A stretch of 64,000 nucleotides of DNA from Erysipelotrichaceae bacterium (GCA_017512285.1 JAFWGU010000001.1:37005-101004), one strand, 5' to 3'; numbered from the stretch's first letter, positions 1 through 9,624 are shown. Notes: generated by a model from the sequence alone, not told the origin. Numbers and translations: made by a program.

Positions 1-101
<101 letters not shown>

Positions 102-120
102 GGTCATTGATCAACAAAAA

Positions 121-150
121 ATCCGGAGTTAACTCCGGATTTGTTTTTTT
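121..150. terminator. Bidirectional intrinsic terminator
   Basis: Perfect 10-bp inverted repeat (121-130 with 131-140) followed by TTGTTTTTTT on the plus strand and by TTTTTGTTG on the minus strand. It separates the convergent SDR and TSCPD genes and can serve both. Confidence 0.9.
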
Positions 151-403
151 ATGCTTCCTGTAAGGTCTTTTCCAATGCTCTGGCTAACTGATCAGGACAG
201 GACACACCATTATGACAGTTAATGCCCTTCACTCTTCTTATGACCTCTTCAACTTCCATGCCGTCGGCCAAGGCAGCTACGCCCTGAGTATTACCGCGGC
301 ATCCGCCGGTAAAGACGATGTTATGTACCTTGCCATCCGTAACGTCGAAGGTGATCAGAGATGAACATACGCCCTGTGGATGATATACGTAATGCTTCGT
401 CAC
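149..403 (-). CDS. TSCPD domain-containing protein (TIGR03905-like)
   Basis: An 84-residue protein made of one TSCPD domain, the small cysteine-containing module also found at the C-terminus of some ribonucleotide reductases. Visible features are the GGCRGNTQG segment and a later NCHNGVSCPDQL motif holding the TSCPD-like signature. Stand-alone members are common in Firmicutes and their function is unknown; the cysteines suggest metal or redox chemistry. The start is GTG at 403, preceded at a good distance by GAGGGGG; no in-frame ATG fits better. It ends in the convergent terminator. Confidence 0.85.
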   Translation of the reverse strand: MTKHYVYHPQGVCSSLITFDVTDGKVHNIVFTGGCRGNTQGVAALADGMEVEEVIRRVKGINCHNGVSCPDQLARALEKTLQEA

Positions 404-466
404 TTTGCTTACCCCCTCATTTATAATTTAGCCCTTCATCATTTCTTAATCAAAGGAAATGACCGC

Positions 467-2446
467 CTACCTGTCAATGACATCCAGCATGTGGTATATG
501 TTCTTGACATCAAGCGTCTGGAAATCTACGGCTCTGGTAGTCTTCTTGCCGTGCATTGTCATTAATTCATTGTATTTCGTCAGCATTGGTTCATACATCT
601 TCCACAGTTCCGGTAGTTCGTTCCAGTCAGCCAGACAGGCATGCCTGCCGCCAAGGCCATATGGGCCAAGATCCTTTCTGGTGATGGCAAACTGCTTCTC
701 AGCTGCCGAAAGATCCTCGTCACTTCCTGACTTCAGAGCCTTTTCCGTAAGCTTAAGGCACCTGTCGATGTTACTTTGGAATTCCTCCATGCTCATCTGG
801 GAAACACCTATCGTTGACTCGAAGGCATTCCATCTGATGTGTTCCAGTTCCGGCAGGATCTTGGAAAGGCTGTCATTTATCTTCTTTTCAAGTTCCTTCT
901 TTTTCAGTCCCCAGCTGTTGGAGCAGGCAAAGAAGGTATCAAGGTACTCAGCTGCGGCAACGCTGCTGAGACGGTCGATCGGGTCTTTCTTGTACCACAG
1001 ATCCGTTAATTCAGTCTGACTGTAACCGGATTTTGACAGATAGTAGATGTCATTGATGTGTCTGGCTGTCATGTTGACCTTTTCATCAATGAAGTCATCG
1101 ATGTCAGCAGTCTTCATGTATTCAACATGACCGTCTGAGAACAGTACCTCTATCCTGGTCTTGCTGGCACAGGCGATCACTGATTTTTCCGTGAAGCACT
1201 CGCCATGTATCTGTCTGTATGTCTGCAGATTGTTGATTATCTGTCTGTTGGTTTCATCATCACCTGTGCAGGCAACGATGTAATTTAGCTTATGTTTCTC
1301 ACTGAAGTTCTGATAGATCTGAGCACCGAAGGCATTCAGGGAATGGAAACTGACATTGTATCTTTCGATCATGTCGCTGTACATCTCTCTGAATAAGCCG
1401 CCACAGTTATCAATGTCGACATCATATACCTCAGCAGTAAACCTGCTGCCAAGGAACTGGCTGTATCTGATCAGATACCTCAATACATCCTGACCTACGT
1501 CACCGAAGCCGATGATCATGGCATTGAAGTCATTCTGTGCCTTACAGGTTTCATAGTCAAACTTCATCGTCTCATAAGGTCTGGCCTTCCTGACAAGCTC
1601 ATGAGCCGCCATCTCACCGATGGCATAGACTTCCGTAATGTATCTGTAGCCCTCGTAATCCTTCAGATCGGATACGAAGGCATAGTCTACGACATTCTTG
1701 CCAAGAATGTGAGCCTTCACGTTCCTGGTGGAGACCTTCAGACTAGTAAATGAATCAAACAGGGTCCTCAGGAAATTGACGGCCTTGCTGTCATCCTGGG
1801 ATACGCATATGACCTGAATGTTCATGGTGTTCTTTCTCAACAGCAGGAAAGGCTTGAGCCACTTCCCGTCCTTCTTTACCTGCTTGTCGGCTATGAACCC
1901 TACCCTGTATTCGGAAAGTCTGTTATTGAGTTCCTTGCTGAACTCGCCTATGTACAGGATCCTGTAGCCCTTCTGTTCCAGCTGGGCAACGTAGTCGATC
2001 TTTCTGTCGTTGTCACAATAAAGTATGCACAGATCCTTGTCAGGAATCATCAGTCTTATTCTGCTTAACAGTTTCTTTCCCCAGGTGATCAGTACTGCGC
2101 TGGCCGTAACGAATACTGCCAGAAGATGTACCAGCCAGTATACTATCTGCCAGACTACATTGTTGGCAAACCAGCCGTTGACCTTCATCAGCGTATCAAA
2201 CTTCTCGCCTCCGCCAAACATGGATATGGTATAGGCTACGGTCTTGAAGGCATTGATCATCAGCTGACCGATCGTATCTTCCGGACTGCTTAAGCCAAAG
2301 CCATAGAAGCCCAGACCGCTGATCACAACGATCAGCAGACACGTGAAAATCAGTCTCTGCATTTTAACAGTATCAAGTTTAAGGCTGATGCGGACTGCCA
2401 GAGCAATCATCAGCAGGGCACCGATCAGTGGTAGATATTTATTCAT
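467..2446 (-). CDS. Membrane protein with two Rossmann-like (TrkA-N-like) domains and a RyR-like C-terminal domain
   Basis: 659 residues. Membrane segments lie near residues 4-22, 29-50 and 100-122. Two Rossmann-like regions follow: about 137-230, with no clear glycine motif, and about 305-410, with the dinucleotide motif GFGDVG at 313-318, as in TrkA-N/potassium-channel regulators. The C-terminal part has LEHIRWNAF (534-542) and RKDLG...RHACLADWNEL (590-611), which resemble the E-H-x-R-W and H-x-x-L-v-p-w-d-e-L signatures of prokaryotic RyR-like domains. Such domains are proposed nucleotide sensors in conflict systems. The gene lies 54 bp downstream of the TIR-propeller gene on the same strand, so co-expression is likely. 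I infer a membrane effector or sensor for a nucleotide signal; the RyR call is by eye. Confidence 0.65.
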   Translation of the reverse strand: MNKYLPLIGALLMIALAVRISLKLDTVKMQRLIFTCLLIVVISGLGFYGFGLSSPEDTIGQLMINAFKTVAYTISMFGGGEKFDTLMKVNGWFANNVVWQIVYWLVHLLAVFVTASAVLITWGKKLLSRIRLMIPDKDLCILYCDNDRKIDYVAQLEQKGYRILYIGEFSKELNNRLSEYRVGFIADKQVKKDGKWLKPFLLLRKNTMNIQVICVSQDDSKAVNFLRTLFDSFTSLKVSTRNVKAHILGKNVVDYAFVSDLKDYEGYRYITEVYAIGEMAAHELVRKARPYETMKFDYETCKAQNDFNAMIIGFGDVGQDVLRYLIRYSQFLGSRFTAEVYDVDIDNCGGLFREMYSDMIERYNVSFHSLNAFGAQIYQNFSEKHKLNYIVACTGDDETNRQIINNLQTYRQIHGECFTEKSVIACASKTRIEVLFSDGHVEYMKTADIDDFIDEKVNMTARHINDIYYLSKSGYSQTELTDLWYKKDPIDRLSSVAAAEYLDTFFACSNSWGLKKKELEKKINDSLSKILPELEHIRWNAFESTIGVSQMSMEEFQSNIDRCLKLTEKALKSGSDEDLSAAEKQFAITRKDLGPYGLGGRHACLADWNELPELWKMYEPMLTKYNELMTMHGKKTTRAVDFQTLDVKNIYHMLDVIDR

Positions 2447-2474
2447 ATGCTCATTTCCTGTTCTATCTTTTCTT

Positions 2475-2497
2475 ATTATAACTCCTAATCGGAGTTT
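2475..2497 (-). promoter_or_regulatory. Weak hairpin and TATAAT box between the TIR-propeller and RyR-like genes
   Basis: A 6-bp stem (2480-2485 with 2491-2496) follows the upstream stop codon. Instead of a T-run it leads into TATAAT (2475-2480, minus strand), which could be an internal -10 box. It may give the downstream gene partly separate expression; no good -35 was seen. Confidence 0.35.
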
Positions 2498-2500
2498 TAC

Positions 2501-5017
2501 TCATCTGTTTCTGGCTTCTTCAACCAGTTCATCCAGGGTTGGATACAGTAATCCGACTACTTCCCTGCCGTCATCCGTCATGGCTATTGCCCTGCTTCCT
2601 TCCTCGTTGAAGCCGACGTCATTAAATGCCGTGCCCTCAGGAGCGGTCAGTTCATACAGCAGATTGCCCGTCTCACATGAATATACGAATGCCGTCTTCC
2701 TTTCATACCCGCAAAGCATGATTATCTTTGAACCATCCTTTGAGAATTCTGCGAAGTAACAGTATTCATAGCCCTGTAAAACATGTCTTATCTGACCCGT
2801 CTTAAGATCAAACAGCATGCATCTTGGGTCATGTCCCCCGCAGCTTGCCATCAGATCACCATTGAAGATCAGATCGCTTACCGAATTCCAGCAGTGCTCA
2901 CCTATGCAGTAGAGTTCATTCGCATTACTGCCGTCGGATATGTCATATACCTCAATGAAGCCATCCTGATGAGAATAGGCCGCATAGCGCAGATCGCTGC
3001 TCGTAAATACTGAAGCTGTTCTTCCCGGTTCATTGACATAGATGTCTGCACAGAAGTGCGTCAGATTGATCGACATCGATGAAGCGTTTGGCGGATCAGT
3101 ATATCTTGGCGTCGTGAACAGTTTATCCTTCTGTGACTGTTCAACAAAGACGGTACTGGCCAGCGGGGTAGCCAGAATGACCGGCTTGCTGGTATATGTA
3201 TCGGCGATGACCTTTGATGAATCTGATGAGAAAGCCGTGGTCGGCCTGTCGCACAGCATTTCACCCGTGTAGATGTCATATACGCCGTTTATGGCTCCGG
3301 AAGCTGATACATAGCGGCCATTTGGCGATATTACCGCTTCGGTAACGATATTGGTCTGATTCTCCTTTTCCCATAAGGTCTGTCCGCTGCCAACGTCTAT
3401 TGCCCTGAGAAATTCCGCGTTCATTATCAGCAGTACCGAACCGTCATAGTTCAGCATTATGTGATCAATGCTCTCGCTGGAGAACACTCCTCCTCTTTCA
3501 ACTGTTCCTTCCAGGATCAGCTTACCGTCGCTGTTCCAGACGTAGTATCTGGTTGCTGATGAAGCGCAGATCCTCTTTCCGTTGCCGCAGAATGAGATCG
3601 GGAAATAGCCTCTTTCAGCATCAAATTCCATCTGCGTGACTTCATTGCCTTCAACCGACATTATTCTCATTCCCATTCCATAGCCATGGGAGCCGATAAC
3701 TACTGATTTCCTGTCAGAGGATAGATCCACGATGAATCCCTGAAGGTATGTATTGAAGGTACCGCCTTCTAACGGCAGTATCGTTCTGGTTGTGTTTCTG
3801 ACGTAATCCCAGATGACCATATCAGTCTGTCTTACGATGAGTATCTCATGATCGGAATAGTTGAATACCTTTTCCCCGATGTTCCAGGCCATGCCGTTGT
3901 CATCATCGTCATACTGGACATATTTCTCACCGGTTTCCACGCTGTAAAGAGTAACGTATCCATACCAGGAATCCACGATGTAGAAATACCGGTCATCATC
4001 AGTGAATCCAACCATGTCCAGCATGCCTACGTCATTTACCGAGACGGTATGCAGGATCTTACCCGTTGAGGCATCCATCAGACAGGCGGAGTTGATGTTG
4101 GTTATGCCGATCAGATACCTGTCATTGTGACTGAACACCAGTGAGTCAAACTGACGATTGTCATTATCCAGAGTCATGATCGTATCGAACTCATCATTAT
4201 ATAACGCATATTCCAGTGAAGCCTTATAGTCGGTTTCACTTTTCATTGGTACGCTCTTGCGGATGTCATTCGCTTCCAGTAATTCCTTTATGGCCAGTGA
4301 TCTGTTGCCTTGAGCAACGGATATGTTGGCCTGTTCGATCAGCAGCTGCATCTGATTCTGCAGAGCAATGTTTCTCTGACTGGTTATCTGAGCATTTTTG
4401 ATCAGAGCATAAGTCAGAAAACCTGCCAGTAAGGTAAATACCGCTGCTGCCCAGCTGGCCAGGATGCGGTTCTTTCTCTTCTTATCTCTCTGCACCAGTT
4501 CGTCATAACGGACGTCAAGCATCGGTGCCAATAGGCGCAGTTTCTCATTGTTAAGCTTCTTCAGGGATTCCTTCAGATCCGGATCTCTGACATCGGCAGC
4601 CATCGGTTCCTTTCTGATTTTCACGCCGTTTTCTTCCGTGAAGCTGATCTGTTCCGGGAAGGCTTCCCACGGTCTGCCGTTAGCCAGTACGGTCAGTACC
4701 CTGTCCTTTCTGCCCAATGAAATGAAGTAATCCAGTTCGGCATTGCACCATTTGGATTCCAGATACTGCGGGGAAGCGATGACTATCAGCCATTCTGAAT
4801 GATCAAGAGCATCATAGATGTCCTTGCTTAAGTCCCTTGAAAGAGGCAGCTCTTCCCTGTCACGGAAGACCCGTCCCATCTTCTTTATTCCCGAACTCTT
4901 CTGAACCTGAGCAGGAACGTGATACGTCTCTATGAGAGTATGAAGTCTCTGCGCAATGGCAGCGTCGGGATCAGTGTGTCGATACGATATAAAAGCTCTG
5001 TACTGGTACTCTTCCAT
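2501..5017 (-). CDS. TIR domain - transmembrane - beta-propeller (WD40/YVTN-like) protein
   Basis: 838 residues. An N-terminal TIR domain spans about 5-125, with the opening YRAFISYRH and the SKWCNAEL motif whose Glu94 matches the NADase glutamate of catalytic TIR domains. A linker and one membrane segment (about 184-205) follow, then a helical stretch. From about 270 to the end there are repeated blade-like units such as the VIWD, YVWNSDG and CMLFDLKTG segments, a large propeller probably outside or at the membrane as a ligand sensor. The start is ATG at 5017, because AGGAGG sits 5 bases upstream; an upstream ATG at 5077 has no such site. It is divergent from the TIR-NACHT gene and precedes the RyR-like membrane gene. 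A signalling or defence role is inferred. Confidence 0.8.
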   Translation of the reverse strand: MEEYQYRAFISYRHTDPDAAIAQRLHTLIETYHVPAQVQKSSGIKKMGRVFRDREELPLSRDLSKDIYDALDHSEWLIVIASPQYLESKWCNAELDYFISLGRKDRVLTVLANGRPWEAFPEQISFTEENGVKIRKEPMAADVRDPDLKESLKKLNNEKLRLLAPMLDVRYDELVQRDKKRKNRILASWAAAVFTLLAGFLTYALIKNAQITSQRNIALQNQMQLLIEQANISVAQGNRSLAIKELLEANDIRKSVPMKSETDYKASLEYALYNDEFDTIMTLDNDNRQFDSLVFSHNDRYLIGITNINSACLMDASTGKILHTVSVNDVGMLDMVGFTDDDRYFYIVDSWYGYVTLYSVETGEKYVQYDDDDNGMAWNIGEKVFNYSDHEILIVRQTDMVIWDYVRNTTRTILPLEGGTFNTYLQGFIVDLSSDRKSVVIGSHGYGMGMRIMSVEGNEVTQMEFDAERGYFPISFCGNGKRICASSATRYYVWNSDGKLILEGTVERGGVFSSESIDHIMLNYDGSVLLIMNAEFLRAIDVGSGQTLWEKENQTNIVTEAVISPNGRYVSASGAINGVYDIYTGEMLCDRPTTAFSSDSSKVIADTYTSKPVILATPLASTVFVEQSQKDKLFTTPRYTDPPNASSMSINLTHFCADIYVNEPGRTASVFTSSDLRYAAYSHQDGFIEVYDISDGSNANELYCIGEHCWNSVSDLIFNGDLMASCGGHDPRCMLFDLKTGQIRHVLQGYEYCYFAEFSKDGSKIIMLCGYERKTAFVYSCETGNLLYELTAPEGTAFNDVGFNEEGSRAIAMTDDGREVVGLLYPTLDELVEEARNR

Positions 5018-5170
5018 AGATGCCTCCTGACTGTAAATTATTGCTGTTCTTTTTATGTATAATATCATATTCATCATGTCTTTTCTATTTGACCTTACGT
5101 CAGTTACCTGGACAATATTTGTTTACTATAATAAGTTCACTCATGATACAATTAAGAAAAGTGAGGTAAT
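5018..5170. promoter_or_regulatory. Divergent promoter region between the two TIR genes
   Basis: An AT-rich 153-bp spacer carries start signals for both directions. On the plus strand TATAAT (in TTTACTATAATAAG) and GATACAAT lie upstream of a GAGG ribosome site for the 5171 gene. On the minus strand TATTATACAT lies upstream of AGGAGG for the 5017 gene. Sharing the spacer suggests coordinated expression. No obvious operator palindrome was found. Confidence 0.5.
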
Positions 5171-8100
5171 ATGGCAGAGCCAAAAGTATTCATTGCCTAC
5201 CACGGCACCAATGACAGAAACGGTTCATACGATAAGGCACTTGAAATCTATCATTTCCTGACAGATGCAGGCATAAAGTGCTATCTTTTTGCCGGGGAAA
5301 ATGCCTATGCCGATACACCTGAAACTGCAGCATCATGCAACAAGTTTCTTCTTGTCTGTAATGAACATATTAAGGTAAACGAAAACGGTGCCATCGATAC
5401 CACCCACAGTAACGGCATTTATCAGGAACTGCGGCTGTTTTCCCGGAGGATCTATCATAATGAGGTCGGAGACGCTGATGCCAGAGCATACTGCTACGGT
5501 CAGTTTACTTCCACCATGGCCGGTAATCTCAGCTATTACCTTGCCGGTGTGCCTCATTTTTCCGAAGCCCATCACAGCGCTGAATTCTGCTTTAACGAAG
5601 TATTGAAGTGGGCACGGGACACAAGTCGAAAAGACGTCAGAAAAACAACGGAAGAATCAGACGCCCTGGAAGACATCAGACTGGCATCCGTCAACCTGTC
5701 AAAGAAAAGTGAATACGGCCTTTCTCCCGTTACCTATACCGAAGAACTCCTGCCAAAACTGGTCTTTGAAGGTGGCAAGAAACTGAACAACATTCTTTCT
5801 CTTGAACCTGACCTGAACAAGACCTATGTCATCTGTGCAAACGGCGGATCCGGAAAGTCATATTCAATCAAGGCCCTGTGGGTAAACAGTCTCAATTCCC
5901 ACTGGCTGCCGCTATATGTCTCGGTACGCTCATGTTATGAAAAATACGGCGACCGTGATCACCCGATATATGAATATCTTGAAAATATCTATAAGCACTT
6001 CCCAGTAAAGGCGGAAAACATTCCCGAATACCTGAGAATGTCCGATACTGACTGGCTGCTGCTGATAGACGGCTACAATGAGGCTGAAAGCATAGACAGG
6101 ATCAGAAATGATCTTAACGAAATAGATGAATACGTAACCACCGTCATCACCACCAGAGACAAGACCTTCATCAACGGTCTGGATGCCAATAACATCCTGT
6201 ATCTGAATATGCTGCCGCTGGAAGAAGTAACGGTCAAGAACTACATAGCCGGCTATAATAATGGCCAACTGTTGCCATTATTGTCAGACGCCAACATGCT
6301 GGTAATGCTGAGGAATCCGATGTTGCTGACGATGTTCTGCAACAGCTTTGATGCCAACAGTTACGATTTCCATCTGGACATTAACCAGTCATTACTGACA
6401 CCGGGTGAACTGATAGAAAAATGCGTACTGGCTCAGTTGAAGAAGACTGACTCCGTACACATAAGGACCCTGTTTACGACCTTATGTCTTTTCCCGATGG
6501 CCGTAGCCGACATGTACTATAACAACGGTCTGAACAACATGGTCACCAGCAGAATTGACCTGACGAAAGCCGTCAATTCACTGCTGACGTCCTTTGACAT
6601 TGACAGTCTGGAAGCCTTCTACCTGCTGGAATACGCCGACAAGTGGAACGTTGACGTTACCGATGAGGAAATGCAGGATCTCATGGACTTCTTAAGAGAA
6701 AGAAAGCCGCTGGCAGTCAGAAACGAGATGTCATCCTTTGAACGCATCATGAGCAAGGTACTGCAGTTCTTTACCGTCGATGCCGAAAGAAGCCGCGTAG
6801 GCGGTGGGTTGTACCGCTTTGACCACCAGACATCACTTAACTGGTACATATCTTATGGAATCTATACCATGGCTGAGCTGTGGCCGGAAAGATTCAGCGA
6901 GATACTGGCCGTAATCACCGACAACGTTGACCTTACCAGTGAGAATACTGACGACTATGAAGAACAATCAGAATTCATCTTTGACCTGATCAGAGACTAT
7001 GGTGAGGATGAGACATACCGCCGGTTTGCCAACAAGCTGTTCACCAGACACTTTGCGATCAAGACCAGCAGACTGTACGACATCGCCACCGGCTGTATTT
7101 CCCTGTATGACAAATCCAATGTTTCAGATGAGGAATACGCCAATGACGTAGCCTCATTCTGCTACTCACTTTATTCTCTGGGAAACCGTACCCCTGCTTC
7201 AATGGATGAAAACGACATCGTGGAAAAATACGGTCTGAAGCTCAATGACGCCATTAAGAGAGCTGAGAAAATAAAGGATGAGGAATTCAGAGCCGTGACC
7301 ATTGCCAAGATCAATACGATCCAGGGCGCACTCTGTCTGGGCAAGTACAGACTCTATAACAGGGATCACAAGGAAAAGACTCCTGAAGTACAGGCCCACT
7401 TAAGAGAACTGGCCTTACAGGCTCAGGAATACCAGATGAAGGCCCTGAAAACCAGAGAGGACATCATCAAGAACGGTTCCGGCAAATACAGAAATGACAT
7501 GCGCGGCCGCATTGCCCACTCCTATACTTCACTCGGGACCATAAGTTTCTACCTCAATGACTTTGACAAGTCAATTGAATATCATGCTTTGGCCTACAGA
7601 GCCAGAAAGGAACTGGCAGAAGACGCCAGCGTTGAACCTGAACTGCGTGACGATGCCAGCTTGAGAGTGGCCATCAACCTTAACCGCATAAACGGTTCAA
7701 TGTTAAGAAAGGGAGATCTCTCCAGAACGGAGATCATGGACATCTTTGACCGTGAGATCCTTCTGGCTGACACCAACAAGATAGAGCCGGAAATGCTTAA
7801 TCAGGTCAGAAACCTGGAAAAGGAAATAAAGCTGCTGGACAATAACAGGGAGCTGATCACAAAGGCTAAGGAAGCCTACCAGCACATCAGCGATGCCTTC
7901 AGCCACATGTTCGGCTACCTCAGTGACGATCTTACCGCCATTGGAAAGGAACTAGCCATCTGTGAGAACAGGCTTGAGGAAATAATAAACGCCAAAGATA
8001 ACATCAGAAAGTTCATTGATTCAGAACCGTTCCAGAAGATAGTCCGCATATTCAACAACGGAAATGCACTTCAGGACATGAAGGAAATTAATGAACTGGC

Positions 8101-8899
8101 TGAACACTGGGATTACCGTAAGAAGCTGGCTTCAGGCGGTGAAAGACAGCAGGTAAACCGTGAGGATGAATTCGTTGAACAGCACCGCGATGAACTGATC
8201 GGCTGTTTCCGTCAGCTGGGTATGCTTGATGAAAAGACGGACATCCCACTTGTTCCGGACTACATTCTGCCGTTAGGCGGATTCGGCAGTTCCAATCTGA
8301 GAAGATGCCTGCTGGCCAGAAAGACCTCAGACCGCTATCCGGATAAGGAAATCAAGATTATCGCCCTCTCCTCCCACCGCAAGATCGTTCAGGAGGGAGA
8401 ATTCGAATCCATGAAGGATTTCGCCCCGGATGCTCAAACGGAATTTGAGGAGATGGACATGGCCATGAGAAAATCCTATGATCTTACGGAAGTCGAATCA
8501 ACCGAAACGCATAATGAACCGGAAACCAGAGACTACTGGTCACTGATCAGATACAAGTCTGACAACGAATTAAGAAGCTATTACAGTCTGAGCGCTCCCT
8601 GTTACGACGAGAACCGCAACAGAGCCAATACCGTTGATACCTTCATTCACTTCCTGAAGTGCTTTGAAGTCGAGAAAGGCAGTGTGGTATTCCTGTTATC
8701 AACGGCGTTATACGAACCGTATCAGCTGTATTCACTTCTGCCGAAGGCAATTGAATACGGTGTAAAACTGTTCTTTGTCGGCGGAAGCTATAAGCTAAGT
8801 GATGACGAGATACTGGCTACTCTGTGTCTGCAGGACCTCAAAAGTGCTGTCAACGCCATGAATGAATTCATGGATACATATGAAAATGTCGGGGAGTAA
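5171..8899 (+). CDS. Large STAND/NACHT-type NTPase with TIR-like N-terminus, TPR-like middle and DUF218-like C-terminus
   Basis: 1242 residues. The N-terminus (1-135) opens with KVFIAYHG and carries FLLVCNEHI and IYQELRLF; Glu86 sits where TIR NADases keep their catalytic glutamate. An NTPase follows, with Walker A NGGSGKS (224-230), Walker B WLLLIDGYNEA (295-305) and TTRD (327-330), which fits NACHT/STAND switches. Helical repeats, including a TPR-like unit near 754-817, fill the middle. The tail (about 1028-1215), with LPLGGFGSS, an R-rich helix and ANTVDTFIHFL...LLSTALYEPYQ, resembles the DUF218/YdcF fold. Start ATG follows GTGAGG. The stop lies 2 bases before tcdA, so translation may be coupled. 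This architecture suggests a sensor-effector of immunity; the domain edges and the DUF218 call are inference. Confidence 0.75.
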   Translation: MAEPKVFIAYHGTNDRNGSYDKALEIYHFLTDAGIKCYLFAGENAYADTPETAASCNKFLLVCNEHIKVNENGAIDTTHSNGIYQELRLFSRRIYHNEVGDADARAYCYGQFTSTMAGNLSYYLAGVPHFSEAHHSAEFCFNEVLKWARDTSRKDVRKTTEESDALEDIRLASVNLSKKSEYGLSPVTYTEELLPKLVFEGGKKLNNILSLEPDLNKTYVICANGGSGKSYSIKALWVNSLNSHWLPLYVSVRSCYEKYGDRDHPIYEYLENIYKHFPVKAENIPEYLRMSDTDWLLLIDGYNEAESIDRIRNDLNEIDEYVTTVITTRDKTFINGLDANNILYLNMLPLEEVTVKNYIAGYNNGQLLPLLSDANMLVMLRNPMLLTMFCNSFDANSYDFHLDINQSLLTPGELIEKCVLAQLKKTDSVHIRTLFTTLCLFPMAVADMYYNNGLNNMVTSRIDLTKAVNSLLTSFDIDSLEAFYLLEYADKWNVDVTDEEMQDLMDFLRERKPLAVRNEMSSFERIMSKVLQFFTVDAERSRVGGGLYRFDHQTSLNWYISYGIYTMAELWPERFSEILAVITDNVDLTSENTDDYEEQSEFIFDLIRDYGEDETYRRFANKLFTRHFAIKTSRLYDIATGCISLYDKSNVSDEEYANDVASFCYSLYSLGNRTPASMDENDIVEKYGLKLNDAIKRAEKIKDEEFRAVTIAKINTIQGALCLGKYRLYNRDHKEKTPEVQAHLRELALQAQEYQMKALKTREDIIKNGSGKYRNDMRGRIAHSYTSLGTISFYLNDFDKSIEYHALAYRARKELAEDASVEPELRDDASLRVAINLNRINGSMLRKGDLSRTEIMDIFDREILLADTNKIEPEMLNQVRNLEKEIKLLDNNRELITKAKEAYQHISDAFSHMFGYLSDDLTAIGKELAICENRLEEIINAKDNIRKFIDSEPFQKIVRIFNNGNALQDMKEINELAEHWDYRKKLASGGERQQVNREDEFVEQHRDELIGCFRQLGMLDEKTDIPLVPDYILPLGGFGSSNLRRCLLARKTSDRYPDKEIKIIALSSHRKIVQEGEFESMKDFAPDAQTEFEEMDMAMRKSYDLTEVESTETHNEPETRDYWSLIRYKSDNELRSYYSLSAPCYDENRNRANTVDTFIHFLKCFEVEKGSVVFLLSTALYEPYQLYSLLPKAIEYGVKLFFVGGSYKLSDDEILATLCLQDLKSAVNAMNEFMDTYENVGE

Positions 8900-8901
8900 G
8901 A

Positions 8902-9624
8902 ATGCTGAACAGATTTTCAAGAACTGAATTACTGTTAGGCAACAGAGCCATGGAAAGGCTGAAAAATGCCCGGGTGGCTGTTTTCGGTGCGGGCGGCGTT
9001 GGCGGATACGTCATTGAAGTCCTGGCCAGAAGCGGTATCGGTACTCTGGACATCATTGATAATGACAAGGTATCACTCACCAACATCAACAGGCAGATCT
9101 ACGCACTGGAAAGCACCGTAGGCGAATACAAGGTAGATGTCGTGGAAAGAAGATGCAGGGACATCAATCCCGATATCGTCATCAACAAGTATCAAATTTT
9201 CTATCTGCCGGAAACCAGTGATCAGTTTGACTTCAGCAGCTACGACTACGTCGTTGACTGCATCGACACCGTTACCGGCAAGATCCAGCTGGTATTGCAG
9301 GCACGTGAAGCGAATGTGCCGATCATTTCCAGCATGGGCACCGGCAATAAGATCGATCCTTCAAAACTGATGGTAACCGACATCTCAAAGACGTCGATGG
9401 ATCCCCTTGCCAAGGTGATGAGACGTGAATTACGAAACAGAGGAATCAATCATCTTAAAGTCGTATATTCAACTGAGGAACCCTTGCCTCATGATCCCGA
9501 GGCAGAAAAAGACCTGGAACCCGACTCAACCAAGAGATCGATCCCAGGTTCTACGGCATTTGTTCCGCCATCAGCAGGCCTGCTGATAGCTTCAGAAGTA
9601 GTAAGAGACCTGATAAAAAGCTAG
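8902..9624 (+). CDS. tcdA: tRNA threonylcarbamoyladenosine dehydratase (TcdA/CsdL, E1-like)
   Basis: A 240-residue ThiF/E1-type enzyme that uses ATP to dehydrate t6A37 of tRNA to its cyclic form. Visible features are the opening RFSRTELLLG, the ATP-binding AVFGAGGVGGYVIEVLARSG, the DNDKVSLTNINRQ segment and the late GSTAFVPPSAGLLIASEVVRDL characteristic of the TcdA branch. The length is usual for the family. It begins 2 bases after the TIR-NACHT stop, and its ribosome site (GGGGAG) is inside that gene, so the two are translationally linked. It is more likely a housekeeping neighbour than part of an E1-based defence system. Confidence 0.9.
   Translation: MLNRFSRTELLLGNRAMERLKNARVAVFGAGGVGGYVIEVLARSGIGTLDIIDNDKVSLTNINRQIYALESTVGEYKVDVVERRCRDINPDIVINKYQIFYLPETSDQFDFSSYDYVVDCIDTVTGKIQLVLQAREANVPIISSMGTGNKIDPSKLMVTDISKTSMDPLAKVMRRELRNRGINHLKVVYSTEEPLPHDPEAEKDLEPDSTKRSIPGSTAFVPPSAGLLIASEVVRDLIKS

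Noticed and set aside
459..1019. 186-codon plus-strand open frame
   Set aside because: It lies antisense to the well-supported RyR-like membrane gene, with no ribosome site or family match; a shadow frame.
5018..5077. Upstream ATG (5077) for the TIR-propeller gene
   Set aside because: The AGGAGG site fits the ATG at 5017, and the 20 extra residues do not belong to the TIR domain.
8902..9624. E1-like enzyme as part of a ubiquitin-like conjugation defence system
   Set aside because: The sequence matches TcdA over its whole length and no E2, JAB or ubiquitin-like gene is adjacent.
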